Of a stretch of DNA of 64,000 bases, positions 23,042 through 34,460 are shown piece by piece. A program made the position numbers and the translations under genes. The notes under the pieces are model-generated. The model saw only the letters and a list, made by a program, of their open reading frames with translations, did not search any database and was not told the DNA's origin. The DNA lies in contig JAHSVC010000034.1 in assembly GCA_021397845.1 (NCBI GenBank), forward strand, positions 1,178,001 through 1,242,000, given 5' to 3'. This DNA comes from Areca catechu (taxonomy: Eukaryota > Streptophyta > Magnoliopsida > Arecales > Arecaceae). How positions within the stretch are numbered: the stretch's first letter is position 1; each line of letters begins with the position of its first letter.

Positions 23042-24248
23042 ATGTCTACTAGATCAGGAACTCCATATCATTAGCCCAAACCCAACCTAGCTTGACATGG
23101 AGTCCAGCTTTGAAACCTTCCTTAGGACCATGAATGAACAGCTTGCCCAACTGAACCATAAGTTTGACCAAGCATACCAGAGGTTTGACCATATAGGAGA
23201 CCGTAGAGGAACCCTAGAGAGAACCCCTATGACCCATACTAAGACAAAACTTGAGACCCCATGTCCTACACCTCCCAGCCCTAGGATAGCCCCTCGCCAA
23301 GACCCAATCTGGGAGACTAGCCATAGGAGACCCAATTATGATTTCATAGACCGGGATGAGAGAGCCACTACGAACTTTAAGATAGAAGCACCTACATTTG
23401 GGGGTGATCTTGATCTTAAGGATTATATTGATTGGAAAGAAGGTATGGATCTATATTTTGAGAGGGAACTAATATCTGAGGAAAGAAAGTTTAAGTTTGC
23501 TAAGCTTAAGTTAGTACGCCAGGCTAGAATTTACTAGGATGATGTTGAAAGAATGATCAGATGAAGAAGAGACATACCGATAACTACTTGGAGCGACATG
23601 AAACTTAAACTTAGAAAAAAGTACCTACCCAGATCATATGAACCTAGTTCCTATGCACCTAAATCCTATGAACCCATATCCTATGAACCTAGATCCTTTG
23701 TACCCAGATCCTTTGTACCCAAGGAACCCATAACCCAAAGATTCGAGCCCATGTCCTATGAGCCCAAGGAACCCATAACCCCTAGGTATCAGCCTAGTGC
23801 CAGCCAGGTTTTCCTTAATCAACCTGAATCCCATAGGATTAGTAGCTCTAGATATGAGGTCAGTATTAGCCCACTATCCTTTAGTCAACCCAATTCTCAT
23901 CCAAGCTGACTCAACCCTAATTCGAGCCAACCTTTCCCCACTACCCCAGATCCTAGTCAATGTCTCCTTAGCCGCCCCACCCCTATTACCCCATTGGTCT
24001 ACCAAGATGCCATTGAAGAGGAAGTGTATGAAGCCGATGTGAGCTTAGTAGATGAATATGAAGATGAGAAGATACAAGAGGTAGACCAAGAGTTAGTTGA
24101 TCCTGACTATACCCAGACTAAAGCCAATCCAGAGTTAGCTAACCCTGACCTTACCCAGACTGAAGCTGTGGTAGAAGGACCATTTGAAAAAGAGAATAAT
24201 GAGGAGTTTGACCCAACTGCTAGGACCTTACCTGAGGAAACACTATAA
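23042..24248 (+). pseudogene. gag: Gag of element F, second copy (broken, no zinc knuckle)
   Basis: Same layout as the first copy. MSTRSG start at 23042 with the same stop after TPYH. The main frame is from 23097 (MESSFETFLRTMNEQL...) to a stop at ~23535. A Tyr-Pro-rich repeat frame (23598-23909) follows, then an acidic tail frame (23994-24248, EEEVYEADVSLVDEYEDEK). The shared stop and shared absence of the CCHC knuckle show both copies descend from one already defective element. This copy reads slightly longer than the first (RQARIY is kept before the stop). Confidence 0.85.
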
Positions 24249-24259
24249 GAGATTTAAGT

Positions 24260-25395
24260 CACAAAATCGAGTCTTAAAATTCAAGAACCAGAGAAAATTA
24301 TGGAGGACTTGATCTTTTCACTCCAGCACCCTCAGGTTGAATTCACCCCTTTGGTCATAATTAAAGATCTTTTTCCTAAAATCACTGACTCATCTTTCCA
24401 TAAGGCTGACCTTTATTTACCTGTTGATGTAACCTAATGTCCAAACCTTAAGGTCAACCCCATTAACCCAGGATTATTCCATGAGCCCTTTTTTTATTTC
24501 CTATCCCAACAGGCTAGACCCGAATCTACTTCTTATTTCCTACCCTGGCCTGAAGTTTTCACTCTTTCTAGAGCCACCCGATTACATTTTGATGAAATCA
24601 CTTGGTTGCATAAGTTCTTTGAAAACATTCAATTTACTACCTATTTTTGGTAGACCCTGTGGCATTTAGTAGGAGTCCATGCACCTTTCTCATCTGCATG
24701 TCACCCACCGACCAAGGGTCGAACCCACATCTATAGTTTGAGGTTTAGTCGAACCTCTAGTTTATTAGGTGTTGCTGAGTCATATGTTGAGCATGTTAGA
24801 GAGTTGCATAAGAAAATAAGTAAAAAAATTAATGAAAGCAATGAATCTTATAAACATATGGCTGATTTCAAAAAAAGACTTAAAGAATTCAACGAAGGAG
24901 ACTTTGTCATGGTTAGGCAATGACCTGAACGATTTTCACTTGGAACCATGAAGAAGTTACATGCCTTTAGTAGTGGACCATACAAAGTAATTATAAAAAT
25001 TGGACCTAATGTCTATGCGCTTAATTTACCACCTAAGCTAGGTATTAGTCCTAATTTCAACGTTTTAGACCTTATAGAGTATTGGGAGCTAATATTGAGA
25101 TCTAGTGAGCCTTTTAGGCCTGATCCCATCCTTGAGAGTGAGCCAACCCATGAGTGTCCATCAGCTAAACTACCACCAGAGTGGAGAGACAGGATTGAGC
25201 GGATCTTGGACGACAAGATTAATGCTACTCAGAGCAAAGATTATCAACGATATCTGGTTCATTAGTAAGGACGACCCGAGACTAAAGATTCTTGGATCAC
25301 TAGAGAGGATTTGCAAAGGATTATCCTGACTTACTATAACACTATCACAGTAGAGTTGACCCATACTTGACTGGGTCGAGTTCCTCCCACCTAGG
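24260..25395 (+). pseudogene. Integrase C-terminal remnant, element F, second copy
   Basis: Counterpart of 19010-20130. Degenerate integrase-core end (~24640-24670), coiled linker VAESYVEHVRELHKKISKKI (24765-24830 region), GPY/F region open from 24948 (MKKLHAFSSGPYKVIIKIGPNVYAL) and chromodomain start ERILDDKINATQ (~25195). It carries its own extra stop (~24921) not present in the first copy, so the two have decayed separately since duplication. Confidence 0.8.
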
Positions 25396-25401
25396 AAGAA
25401 T

Positions 25402-27452
25402 TGGTACGGACATCAGAGCTAACACTAGAGCTAACACTAGAACACCAGAGTGACACCAGGGTCAGAGAGAAATGAAAGGTTAATCCCACATCCTTGTGGA
25501 GCACCTGTGAATAAATGCCCTAAGCCCAAGCCCAAATCACTTGTAAATAAATCCTAAGCCCCAATTTTAAAACCCTAATTTCAATATGGGTCTTAGTTAT
25601 TTTTTTAAAATTCTATTATTTTGGCCTAGTTGGGTTTAGTCCCAAACCCTATTTACCAGATTGAACCTTTTTGTTTTGAGATTATGCCTTTTGATCAAAT
25701 TGGGTTCCTATTGATCAAGTTGGGTTTTAAATTAGTTTCAATTGAGTTCTTTAGTTATTTAGTTGGTTGAGTCATGTTATTAGTTATTTTAATTGAGCCT
25801 TGTAATACAAGAGGGGACCCAAATCAAGATACCATGAGCTAAATCAAGACACCATGTGCCAACCCAATTTAAGACGTGCTAACCAATTCTTAGTGCCACA
25901 TGCTAACTAATTCTTGGTGCCACATGACAAGCAATCAAGGCGCCATCTCATCACATGCCATGTTACATTATCTTGGACACCAAGCCCTATCATCATGCCA
26001 TGTAATCATGCCACGTCATCACCTTATGCCACATCACCATGTCATGGAGCCTTGTCACTCGCCACTTGGAGTAGTATGCCTCACCACATCACCTTGGATG
26101 GCCAACTCAATGTCAAAAGATGGTTGTCTTTTATTTTTATCAAGACATCAAGATGTTAAGACAATATTTGAAGTTCATGTTTACCCAAAAGGGAGGGCAC
26201 CTCATTTTTTTTCTCTTTTTTGTAGCCCATTTGAAATACAAGTTGATGCCATTTAAAGAGAAGTAAGATGGAAGGACTCTCATCTCATTTAGCACCTCAT
26301 TTCACCTTCTCTTTGTCGCTCAAAATTCAAGGGAGCACCAAGGAGTCCAATCTTATTTATCTACTTCAAAAGAGTCCAAGATAAGGCATTCTTTCAAGTT
26401 TGAAATACAAGAAAATAGGAGAAGGATTGATGCCAATTTTGAGGAGTCGATCAAGATAAGAGAGGCACCTCACCGCACCTCATCCTATCTTAATTTTGTC
26501 ATCAATATCTCATGGAGTGCCACACCTCTTTCTCATCACCCACTTGGATAAAGCCTACCACTACATGTCGCCCAAGTGGATGAAGCCCAAATACCAAAAG
26601 TTCCATGATGCCAAGAGAAGGATTCAAGAGGAGTTGCTGCCTAAGAAGATCTAATTCATGAAGTTTTTGCCTTTCTAACAAGAACTCACACTTTGTAACC
26701 CTTATAATTCTAGTTGGTGGTCTATAAATATCACCATTAACCCCTTTTGTAAAATTGATTCTTATTCATGAAATAAAAGAGATATTCTCTATCATTCCTT
26801 TGCTGTGATGGCATCGCGGGTTGAGAGGCCCTAAATTCCTTTATTCTTCGGAGCATCGTGGGATGTGAGACCCTAAATTCCTTTATTTTTTAGAGCATCG
26901 TGGTGTGTGAGGCCCTAGTTATCCAACCATCAGAAATCCTAGCCGACAACAACAAGCTTTTTCTCCTTCTCTTCCTTCAAAAAAAAAACTTCTTCCTTCC
27001 AGAATTTTTTTACTTGAGTGTTGTGACCGATTGCAGATGATCGAGATCTAAAGTGATGTTGATTCTTGCTTAGGAACCAGTCGTGTTGAAGATCAGAGCT
27101 CGAGGATCGACAATCTTGAACTCCTACCGGAAGATCCTAGACAACCGATTCAGATCCACAACAGGAATGATTCAGATCTTTGTTGGGAAAGTAAAAAACT
27201 TTCCTAACTCTTTATTTCTGATCCTTTGAAACTAGGAACCCTATTTTATGGTGGTTTCTTAATCACCAAGTCCTGTTTTTAATTAGTTTGCTTGATCTAC
27301 ATTGTGGGCTTCATAACTAGTTGACTAGTTTCTTTCAATTAATTACTTTGAGTCTTAATTCTGATAAATTCCAAGAAATTAATTTGTTGTTTAATCTCTA
27401 AAATTAGTTGTTTTTAATCAGTAGATTAGTTTGCATATTTTGTCCCGCATCA
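25402..27452 (+). repeat. LTR3 of element F (2051 bp)
   Basis: Begins TGGTACGGACATC, ends TGTCCCGCATCA. TATA box TATAAATA at 26723-26730. It abuts the truncated LTR of minus-strand element E at 27453. Confidence 0.92.
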
Positions 27453-28455
27453 CCTAGGGTGTATGGATGAAGTGTGGTTGGGGCCTAGGTTGGAAGAAGG
27501 AAGGGGGCGGCCTTGAAGGAAGAAGATGATGGGCGGCCAAGGGAAAGATGGAAGGGGCGGCTAGGGCTAGGGTTTGATGATGAAAGGTAGGTTGGGTTGC
27601 ACCTCGCGTGCCCTCCTTGTGGAGTGAAAACGGGCCTCACACCCTCTCCCTCATGGAGCGTCAATGCTAACAAGCACGAAAGAAAAGAACTCAATTCTTT
27701 CATTCACTCAATCATGGCATCATTGAGGGAGGAGGGGTGGGGTATTTATAGACTCACCCAGACCTCTCCCTATCAAAGTTGGAGTATAAATTCTTGTCAA
27801 AGTTGGAGTACGAATTCTTGTCAAAGTTGGAGTACAAAATTTGAATTGAATTAGAAGATTGGACTCCTTAAAGAACTGGGCTACTTAACTCTTTGTTGGA
27901 CTGGTGCGTCAACTCCTCTTAGGCTTGGACTGGGATGGGCGCCAACCTTGGTGGACCTGGACTGGGAGGGGGTGCTAACCTTGAATGGGCATAGACTGGG
28001 GGGGGGGGGGGCATCATCATGAGTGGGCCTGGTAGGGGCGCCAGCTGTTATGGGCCTGGGGGGGTGCCAGCTTCTTGGTGGACTAGGGCGCCAACTTGGG
28101 CTTGAATTGGGGCCTTGGGATGCAAACTCTTGGGCAATAATCTCCTTAGGGGCAGCCTCCTGGTGAGCTTGGGTGGCAAGAAAGGGCCCAAGCTCATGGG
28201 CTAAGGTGACTTGAGTAAGGGTTCTGGTGACTCGTCTCTTGATCTGACTTGAATTAAAGAAGCAAAAACTTATAAGACTCGACTGAACTTACAGGACTAA
28301 AACAAAGGGATTAAGTGGGCTCAAATGGACTTAATTGCCTCACTTTATTACAGGACTCAATGTATTCACTAAACTGAATAAAATTGACAGACTTCCTAAC
28401 ACATTAAACAGAGATGGAACCCTGCAATCTTGGTCTGGTCTTGGTGTCCTCACCA
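27453..28455 (-). repeat. 3' LTR of element E, truncated (about 1003 bp kept)
   Basis: On the minus strand it starts TGGTGAGGACACC, right after the GGGAGAAT tract and the GTCGAGTTCCTCCC string used by all elements of this group. A minus-strand TATAAATA lies at 27743-27750. It contains three tandem copies of a 24 bp unit (AAAGTTGGAGTA..., 27774-27836) and a run of 13 G near 28001. Its left end is lost at the F junction. Confidence 0.75.
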
Positions 28456-28459
28456 ATTC

Positions 28460-29520
28460 TCCCAAGATGGGAGGAACTCGACCCTGTCGAGTAAGGTTAA
28501 TCAGCTCGGTACTTCTCTAACATGTCTAGGTTGAGGCATTGCAGATCCTCTCATGTGATCCATAAGTCCTCAGATTTCGGTTGACCTTGCTAACGAACCA
28601 AGTAACGTGGTAGCCTTTGTTCAAGTACTAATGGCTTGGTCATCCAGGATATGCTCAATCCTTTTCCTTTCCCAGGCAAATTGATTGGTGGACACTCAGG
28701 GATGGGTTTACTCTCAAAGAAAGGGTCAGGTCCCAAGGGCTCATTGGGTATCATTGCTGGCTCCCTATACTCAACTAGGTCTGAGATATTGAGCTCAATG
28801 CCATATTTGAATGGCAACTCGAGCACATAGGCATTAGGTCCAACTTTCTTTATCACTTTGAAGGGTCCAGCTCCCCAAGCATGTAACTTTTCAGGCTTAA
28901 GGATAATCATTACATAATCTTCCTCAGCGAACTCTTGGACTCTTTTTGAGAATTAGCCATATTTTATTAATGATCATTGCTCACATTAATCTTATGCTAC
29001 TTTCCTCATGCAAACCTCTAACATGCTGGGCAGATGATTAATACCAACACCTAATGGACTCACTTAGTAGACTCAACTATGCATTCTTATTGAAAGAGAT
29101 TTATTAAATCTTAACTATACTTTGTGCTTGATCCTTGGTCGATGGGTGACATGCAAATGAAATTTGTGCATGGGCTCCAACTAAATGTCACAAGGTCTTC
29201 CAAAAATAGGTAACAAATTTGACATGCTCAAATAAATTATGCAACCTATTAATCTCAACAAAATGTAACCTAATGGGTCTAGAAACATCGGAAGCCTCAG
29301 GGTAGGGTAGGAAATAAGAGGTGGATTCGGGGATGACCTGGTAGGGTAGGAAATAAGAGGTGGATTCGGGGATAGCCCTTGATTAATGGGGTTGACCTTA
29401 AGGGTTGGACACTGATTTACATCTACAGGGAATAAAGAGTCCACCTTATGGAAGAATGGGTCAGCAATTTTAGGGAAGAGATCTTCAATTAGAATCAAAT
29501 GGGTGAAGTCCTTTTGAGGG
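28460..29520 (-). pseudogene. Integrase C-terminus and chromodomain remnant, element E
   Basis: The minus-strand frame 28910-28590 reads EKLHAWGAGPFKVIKKVGPNAYVLELP (GPY/F module in two ≤20-residue motifs: GAGPFKVIKKVGPNAY and LELP), then linker EYREPAMIPNEPLGPDP. Degraded chromodomain residues follow to ~28500. Upstream, 29498-29181 keeps EDLFPKI, repeated PPLISYPT (a short duplication) and NLLPIFGRPC, the same relic seen in F. RT, RNase H and the integrase core are absent. Several stops and shifts. Confidence 0.78.
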
Positions 29521-29529
29521 CACTAGATT

Positions 29530-30246
29530 AAAGAAACCGGGTCCTCACTAATTTTCTTTGGTTCTTGAGTTTCAGGACTAGGCTCTATCATTGGATTCTT
29601 TTCTATGGTTTCCTTAGGTAAAGCTCTTGCAGTAGCAGTGTCATGGTTCTCTTCCTCTAACTGTTCTTCCAATATAGCTTCAGTCTGGGTATTTTCTTGG
29701 TTAACTAATTCTAGGTCTACCCTATGTATTTCCTCTTCAATGTTAGCCTTAGGAACAAATGGGGTAGTAGGGGTGGGTCGACTAAGGAAAACTTGACTAG
29801 TACTTGGCTGATAGCTAGGGGTACTAATCCTATCTGGTTAGGGTCGACTAAGGAGAACTTGACTAGTACTTGGCTGGTAGCTAGGGGTACTAATCCTATC
29901 GAGTTCAGGTCGACTAAGGAGAACTTGAATAGTACTTGGCTGGTAGCTAGGGGTACTAATCCTATCGAGTTCAGGTCGACTAAGGGGAACTTGACTGGTA
30001 CTTGGCTGGTAGCTGGGGGTACTAATCTTATCGGGTTCGGGTCGACTAAGGGGAACTTGACTAGTACCTGGCTGGTAGATAGGGGTACTAATTCTATCGG
30101 GTTCGGGTTGACTAAGGGAAACTTGACTAGTACTTAGCTGATAGTTAGGGATAATAATCTTATCGGGTTCATGTCAACTAAGGAGAACTTGACTAGTACT
30201 TAGCTGATATCCAGGGATACCAATCCTATTAGGTTCGGGTCGACTA
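29530..30246 (-). pseudogene. gag: Gag tail of element E with a 22-residue tandem repeat
   Basis: On the minus strand the coding frame repeats a 22-residue unit built around RISTPSYQPSTSQV. The DNA period is 66 bp from ~29776 to 30241, about seven copies, followed by an acidic tail (29775-29600). Elements B and F carry only one or two related units (YQPSTSQV / YQPSASQV). Because 66 is a multiple of three, the opposite strand also stays open, which explains an apparent plus-strand ORF at 29724-30137. Element C cuts the array at 30247. Confidence 0.8.
29776..30246. repeat. 66 bp minisatellite, about seven copies
   Basis: Units begin GGTCGACTAAGG and recur every 66 bp with a few substitutions per unit. 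The array ends exactly at the C insertion site (target GACTA, 30242-30246). Confidence 0.9.
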
Positions 30247-31024
30247 TGGTGTGGACACTAGAGGCACCAGAATAAGACAGAGGCTTCTCAACCCTTTGTG
30301 GATCACTTAGCTACTTTCAAGTCCATTGTAATAAAGCTTAGTTGTCTTTATTTGAGTCCTGTATTAGTCAGCTCATGTTGAACTAGTCCAGTCCAGTGCT
30401 AGTCAGCTCATGTTGAGCTAATTTTATTTTTCTGAGTCCTGTCCAAACACACTGAAGACTCAAGACCACATCATACAAGTGAAGACCAAGTCCAATCATA
30501 TTGAAGACATGGAAGAGTAGCCCAATTCCAACCCAGCTTGAAGATTTGAAGACCCCGAGAGGAGAAATCAAAAACCTTGAAGCCCTAGACCAGCCGGAAG
30601 CAAAATTGGGTCAACCCAGTTCCAGGAGGGAGCTAGGGCGCCAAGAGCTTTTGGTGACCACCCTTGGTCAGCCACTTAGAGTTACCCTCTTGGCCGACCT
30701 AGGCAAGGAGAGAGGGAGAATTTTTAGGAATTTTTCTACCTGATGTTTCCTTATTTTCTAGCTAGGATTTGGGTGGGAATAAGACTCTTATGTAATTACT
30801 TTTGTATCCTTACTTGGAGCCCAAGACTATAGGTCTATTTAAAGGACCCTAGTCTCTTGTATGAGAGCTAACTTTGATATATGAAATATTATTGAGTCTC
30901 CAATTTCTATGTGCCTCCCTGTTGTGTGCATTAAGGGATTTTCTATGAGTTTGTCTTCCTTCCGGTGTTGCAACTTATTCCAGCCGCCATCCAATCTTTC
31001 AGAACCCAGGCCGTCCCCTCCAAA

Positions 31025-31165
31025 CACCACAGCAAAAGTGGAATATGCCAACTTATCTTTGCCGACGCTTTATATAAGCGTCGTGAAATCTCGATCGTTG
31101 ATGAGGTTTAGCCGACACTTTTTTGTCGCGTGGGAAATAAATGGGATCTAACAACGATTTTAAGC
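31025..31165 (+). repeat. CACTA 5' terminal inverted repeat and subterminal repeats
   Basis: The terminus is followed by short inverted motifs (GACGCTT...AAGCGTC, 31063-31082; TTTTAAGCATCGAGAG, 31159-31174). These match the 3' subterminal array and are typical transposase-binding sites. The terminus has CACCA instead of CACTA. Confidence 0.8.
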
Positions 31166-31179
31166 ATCGAGAGATTCTA

Positions 31180-31545
31180 ATATATCCCCCGATCCACCGA
31201 TCCCTAATTTCATTCGCCGCCTTCAGCAACCCTCTCCCCGATCCCTCATTTCGTTCGCCGCCTCCAGCAACCCTCTCCCTCCCTTCTCCTCCATCTCCTC
31301 TTCCTCGTCCTCCTTCTCCTTCGTTCGCATCGGCGATCGCTGTCTTCAAGACTTCTCCGGTCGTCTCCGTCGCACCGACGATCAATCCCATCTCTTTCCG
31401 CCGATCCGTCATCCCAGCCATCGCTGTGCAACCTGCTCCGTCCCTCCTCCTCCATCTTCTTCGCTTCATCGCCGTCCGGGACGCGCGTAGATCTGAGTCG
31501 ATCCGTCTATTGTCTCACCCTGAAAGGAGCAAAACATGTAAGTCC
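31180..31545 (+). other. Pyrimidine-rich, 5'-UTR-like segment in CACTA
   Basis: A C/T-rich stretch with a ~47 bp tandem duplication (TTCGCCGCC...AGCAACCCTCTCCC, 31200-31285), ending AAAACATG followed by TAAGT at 31531-31542. It looks like the 5' untranslated exon of a plant nuclear gene and could belong to a captured gene. The open frame through it has no recognisable protein. Confidence 0.4.
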
Positions 31546-34460
31546 CCGGCTGGCATTTCAGCAAAACACTGATGAGTTAGTCTAATAGACCTTTAACATC
31601 TCTACTGGTATATTTTGTTGAATTTAGTTTGAACTCCCAGAACTTACTCGATCAACAACAACTGGTATTTGATACAGGTAATTGAACTGTGGTGCTTCCA
31701 TAGTACGTTATTCAAAAAATCTTAAAAAATAGAGAGAGCGAGAGAGAGAGCAAAGATAGGTATGAGAGTGAACTAGGAGAAAAGATTTGGCCCCTCCTAC
31801 CGGGCGATTTCACCGATCCTGTTCCCTGTGAGCTAGAAGCAAGATAAGGAACACTTCTACAAATTTAATTATTAATTTAGAAATTTTGTAATTAATACTA
31901 AATAATACTGTGGAACTTAAATATTATTTATAAAATTTGTGCAAGTTTATTTTCAGAAAAACACATCATGCACCAATACAAATAGAAGCCTTTAACATTG
32001 AAAATTGTTCTGCATGCAAGCATGTCAAAAGTTGCAAAATAGAAATGCTGCAAGTTCAGAAAAGAAAATTTAGATTAAAACATTTATTTAAATATGAGTA
32101 TATGTGAGGGTTACCCATAGGCACCCCATGGATATACTTCCAACGACAGATCGATGTACAACTTTTTTTCCATGCTAGTTGTTGGATAGTTTTAGACGTC
32201 CGTGCAATTGTCAAAGGTCTAAATGTTAAAAAAACACACAAGGATTTAGTGTTGAAAAAGGTCTGTGCTCGGGGTTCTCCACCGATGGCCTCTCGATCGT
32301 TGCCCGCTCTTGCAGGTACTCCACCTTCAGCTTCATTAGATTTCACTTCACCGATTACGTTTCTTGCCCCCCTAGTATTTTCTTGATCTTCTTTTGTTGA
32401 TAAATTATATGTTTCTTCGCAGGTACTCATTTGATTCCATTGGATTTTGTTTTTAGATGTTACCGGTTATGTAGCGGTGGCATCTTGAATTTGATAAATT
32501 TGTTGTACTCATTCCTTGTCTCTGTACATTGTCCACTGAATGATGTAACAATATGTGATGCTAGAGCACGTATATAGTCTATCTGCTCTTGCGCCTAAAT
32601 TCCTGCTGCTAATATATTTTCGTCCCTTTTTCTGACATAAGGCTGCATATATGCTCACCTGATTGTTATAGGAATCTGGCAATTGGGATTGGGGCATTTA
32701 AGATAGGACTCGAGATCTTAGATAATCTTTTTGTCTTTTTAAAAATTTTGTTCTTGAGCTCACCAGGGACTCCAGAGCTTATTATAATTCTGGTCTACAT
32801 AATGTTGTCATTTGTGCTCTCTGATGCTTTTAGGGTTTTCTTCTGACCTTTTGATAAATTAATCTATGCTTTCTTAGCTTATCATGATCTTATATATTAT
32901 TTGAATTTCCAGCATTCTGCTGTTGTGTAAAATAAATATGGTTTCCTTAAGAGAGAATTTATCATGGTTAAAGAAGCCTATAAACAGGCCTGGTCAATCT
33001 TACTTGTATTGCCTTTCAATGCCTAAGGTGGTACTTTATATTGTACTGAAGACATTGTAATAGCTTTTTTATATAACCTTTTTGTTAGTTTGTGTATGTG
33101 TACTTTTTGCTAGTTTGTCCCATGCTAAGATATCTCCAACATACTCTTGGACACTTCAAATCATGATAAATATATTCTTGACATTGTAAATATGCATTTT
33201 GTGACATTGCTTTCATATGCTTGTTCATCCTGGGTTGTATTCACTTGATTAATGCTATTCACTTTCAATCCTTAGATTATTATTTATTTCACCATGGGCC
33301 TCAGACCATGATTATAGGGCTGCAGTGGTGTTGTTTATGTTTCTGGGCCAAAATTGCTGCCTTCATTCTCTGATGCCATTCTATATTCTTCTGCCCTTTG
33401 CAATATATAATTTTTGTGCTTTCAGCATTTTTTCCTAAGAATAAAATTTGCAGCACTTGTTTATTATGAATATGATTCCCTGTGGAGGGAGCAGATCTTG
33501 GTAAAGGCAGCTTATAGATATGGCTAATCTCTTATATAATAATTTCTGAGGTTTAAATGTAAAATTTATGTGGTTCGAAAGACTGACTGGATTGGGTAGT
33601 TTGATCTAGACTGCTCTGAGTCAAATGTGTTCTGGTGATGAATTCTAGATATAACAGAAATCAGTAGAAGTGCTATGGTGGCTTTTAATGCTGTTTGCAT
33701 TTTATATAGCTTTGTGATCCAATTTCTCTAGTTGTGTATTATGAAATTTTCAATATGCTGCTGGAGATGAAACTCAGTGATGCGATAGCAATCAACATTG
33801 CCAATCTTTGCCATAATTTTACCTGAGTCAAGCTATATTATGTGATGGATGCAGAAACTGGTTATTTGATTCAAATTACCAAGAGTTATAGAGCAAGCGA
33901 ATCTGAAAGCCAAACACGTTGACTCTGCTTAGGTTCTTGACATGCCAAAGTAACTTCTTTTTTTTCTTTCCTCGAAGCTACCATGTGAAGGATGTCCACT
34001 TTTATTCTCGATAGGTTGATTTTCCATATGCATGATTTAGTTTCAGAAGCACCTGTTACTCTTTCCTAATGCTTGTGGTTGCCATGTGGACATCTTTCTT
34101 ATATTCATAACTTGCAAAATACCTCTTCAGGTTGCTCCAAGGGACTGAAATAGTTGCATGACACAATTGAAAAGCCCTTGAAAAGCTTCAACTTTCTGGC
34201 CTATTAATGTTTTAAATAATAGCATCTTGTTCTGTTAAGGGCCTTTTACAGTTTACAGGCTGCCATAAAAATGAAGATTCGGAAAAAATGTTATTTAGCC
34301 TTGTCCCTTTTAGGGCAGTGGATGTTTCCTCTTATATATTCCTATTACTTGGTGTCCTGTGCTGATTGAGAGGTGATAGTTGATGCATCCTGCTGCAGGG
34401 GGGGGGAGTGGCTTGGTATGCTGATGGAGGTATAATATATGGAATATGGCCTTGAGTCAT
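31546..34460 (+). other. AT-rich, intron-like filler in CACTA, no gene recognised
   Basis: Nearly 3 kb of T-rich sequence on the plus strand with no supported reading frame. It looks like plant intron DNA and may be captured gene introns. A run of nine G lies near 34400. Confidence 0.45.

Larger units (their letters stand above)
14412..27452 (+). mobile_element. Element F: three-LTR tandem of a deleted, non-autonomous Gypsy element
   Basis: Three direct copies of a ~2.05 kb LTR (14412-16321 truncated, 20140-22188, 25402-27452) alternate with two internal regions (16322-20139 and 22189-25401). Each internal region starts with a PBS. Both have the same content: leader, broken gag without zinc knuckle, an acidic gag tail, then a degenerate integrase C-terminus. 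Both lack protease, RT, RNase H and the integrase core. Sharing identical deletions and the same early stop points to duplication by unequal LTR recombination, not two independent insertions. Right flank CCTAG; the left TSD cannot be tested because LTR1 is truncated. Confidence 0.88.
27453..30246 (-). mobile_element. Element E: 3' part of a minus-strand Gypsy derivative
   Basis: Reading the minus strand from 30246 downward: gag repeat region, acidic gag tail, degenerate pol C-terminus and chromodomain remnant, then LTR from 28455 to 27453. It is cut on the right by insertion of element C (at 30247) and on the left by F LTR3. The pol remnant matches that of F (same EDLFPKI... and ISYPT pieces), so E belongs to the same deleted lineage or a sister one. 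The rest of E should continue beyond the right end of C, outside the window. Confidence 0.8.

Noticed and set aside
14412..27452. Three separate insertions or a segmental duplication of host DNA
   Set aside because: PBS, TG...CA ends and alternating LTR/internal order fit one recombined retroelement; no host gene involved.
29724..30137. 137-residue plus-strand open frame
   Set aside because: Antisense reading of the 66 bp gag repeat of minus-strand element E.
31141..31572. 143-residue Pro/Ser-rich frame as a transit peptide of the HPA gene
   Set aside because: Low-complexity C/T-rich UTR-like sequence; no link to the HPA exons 10 kb away can be shown.
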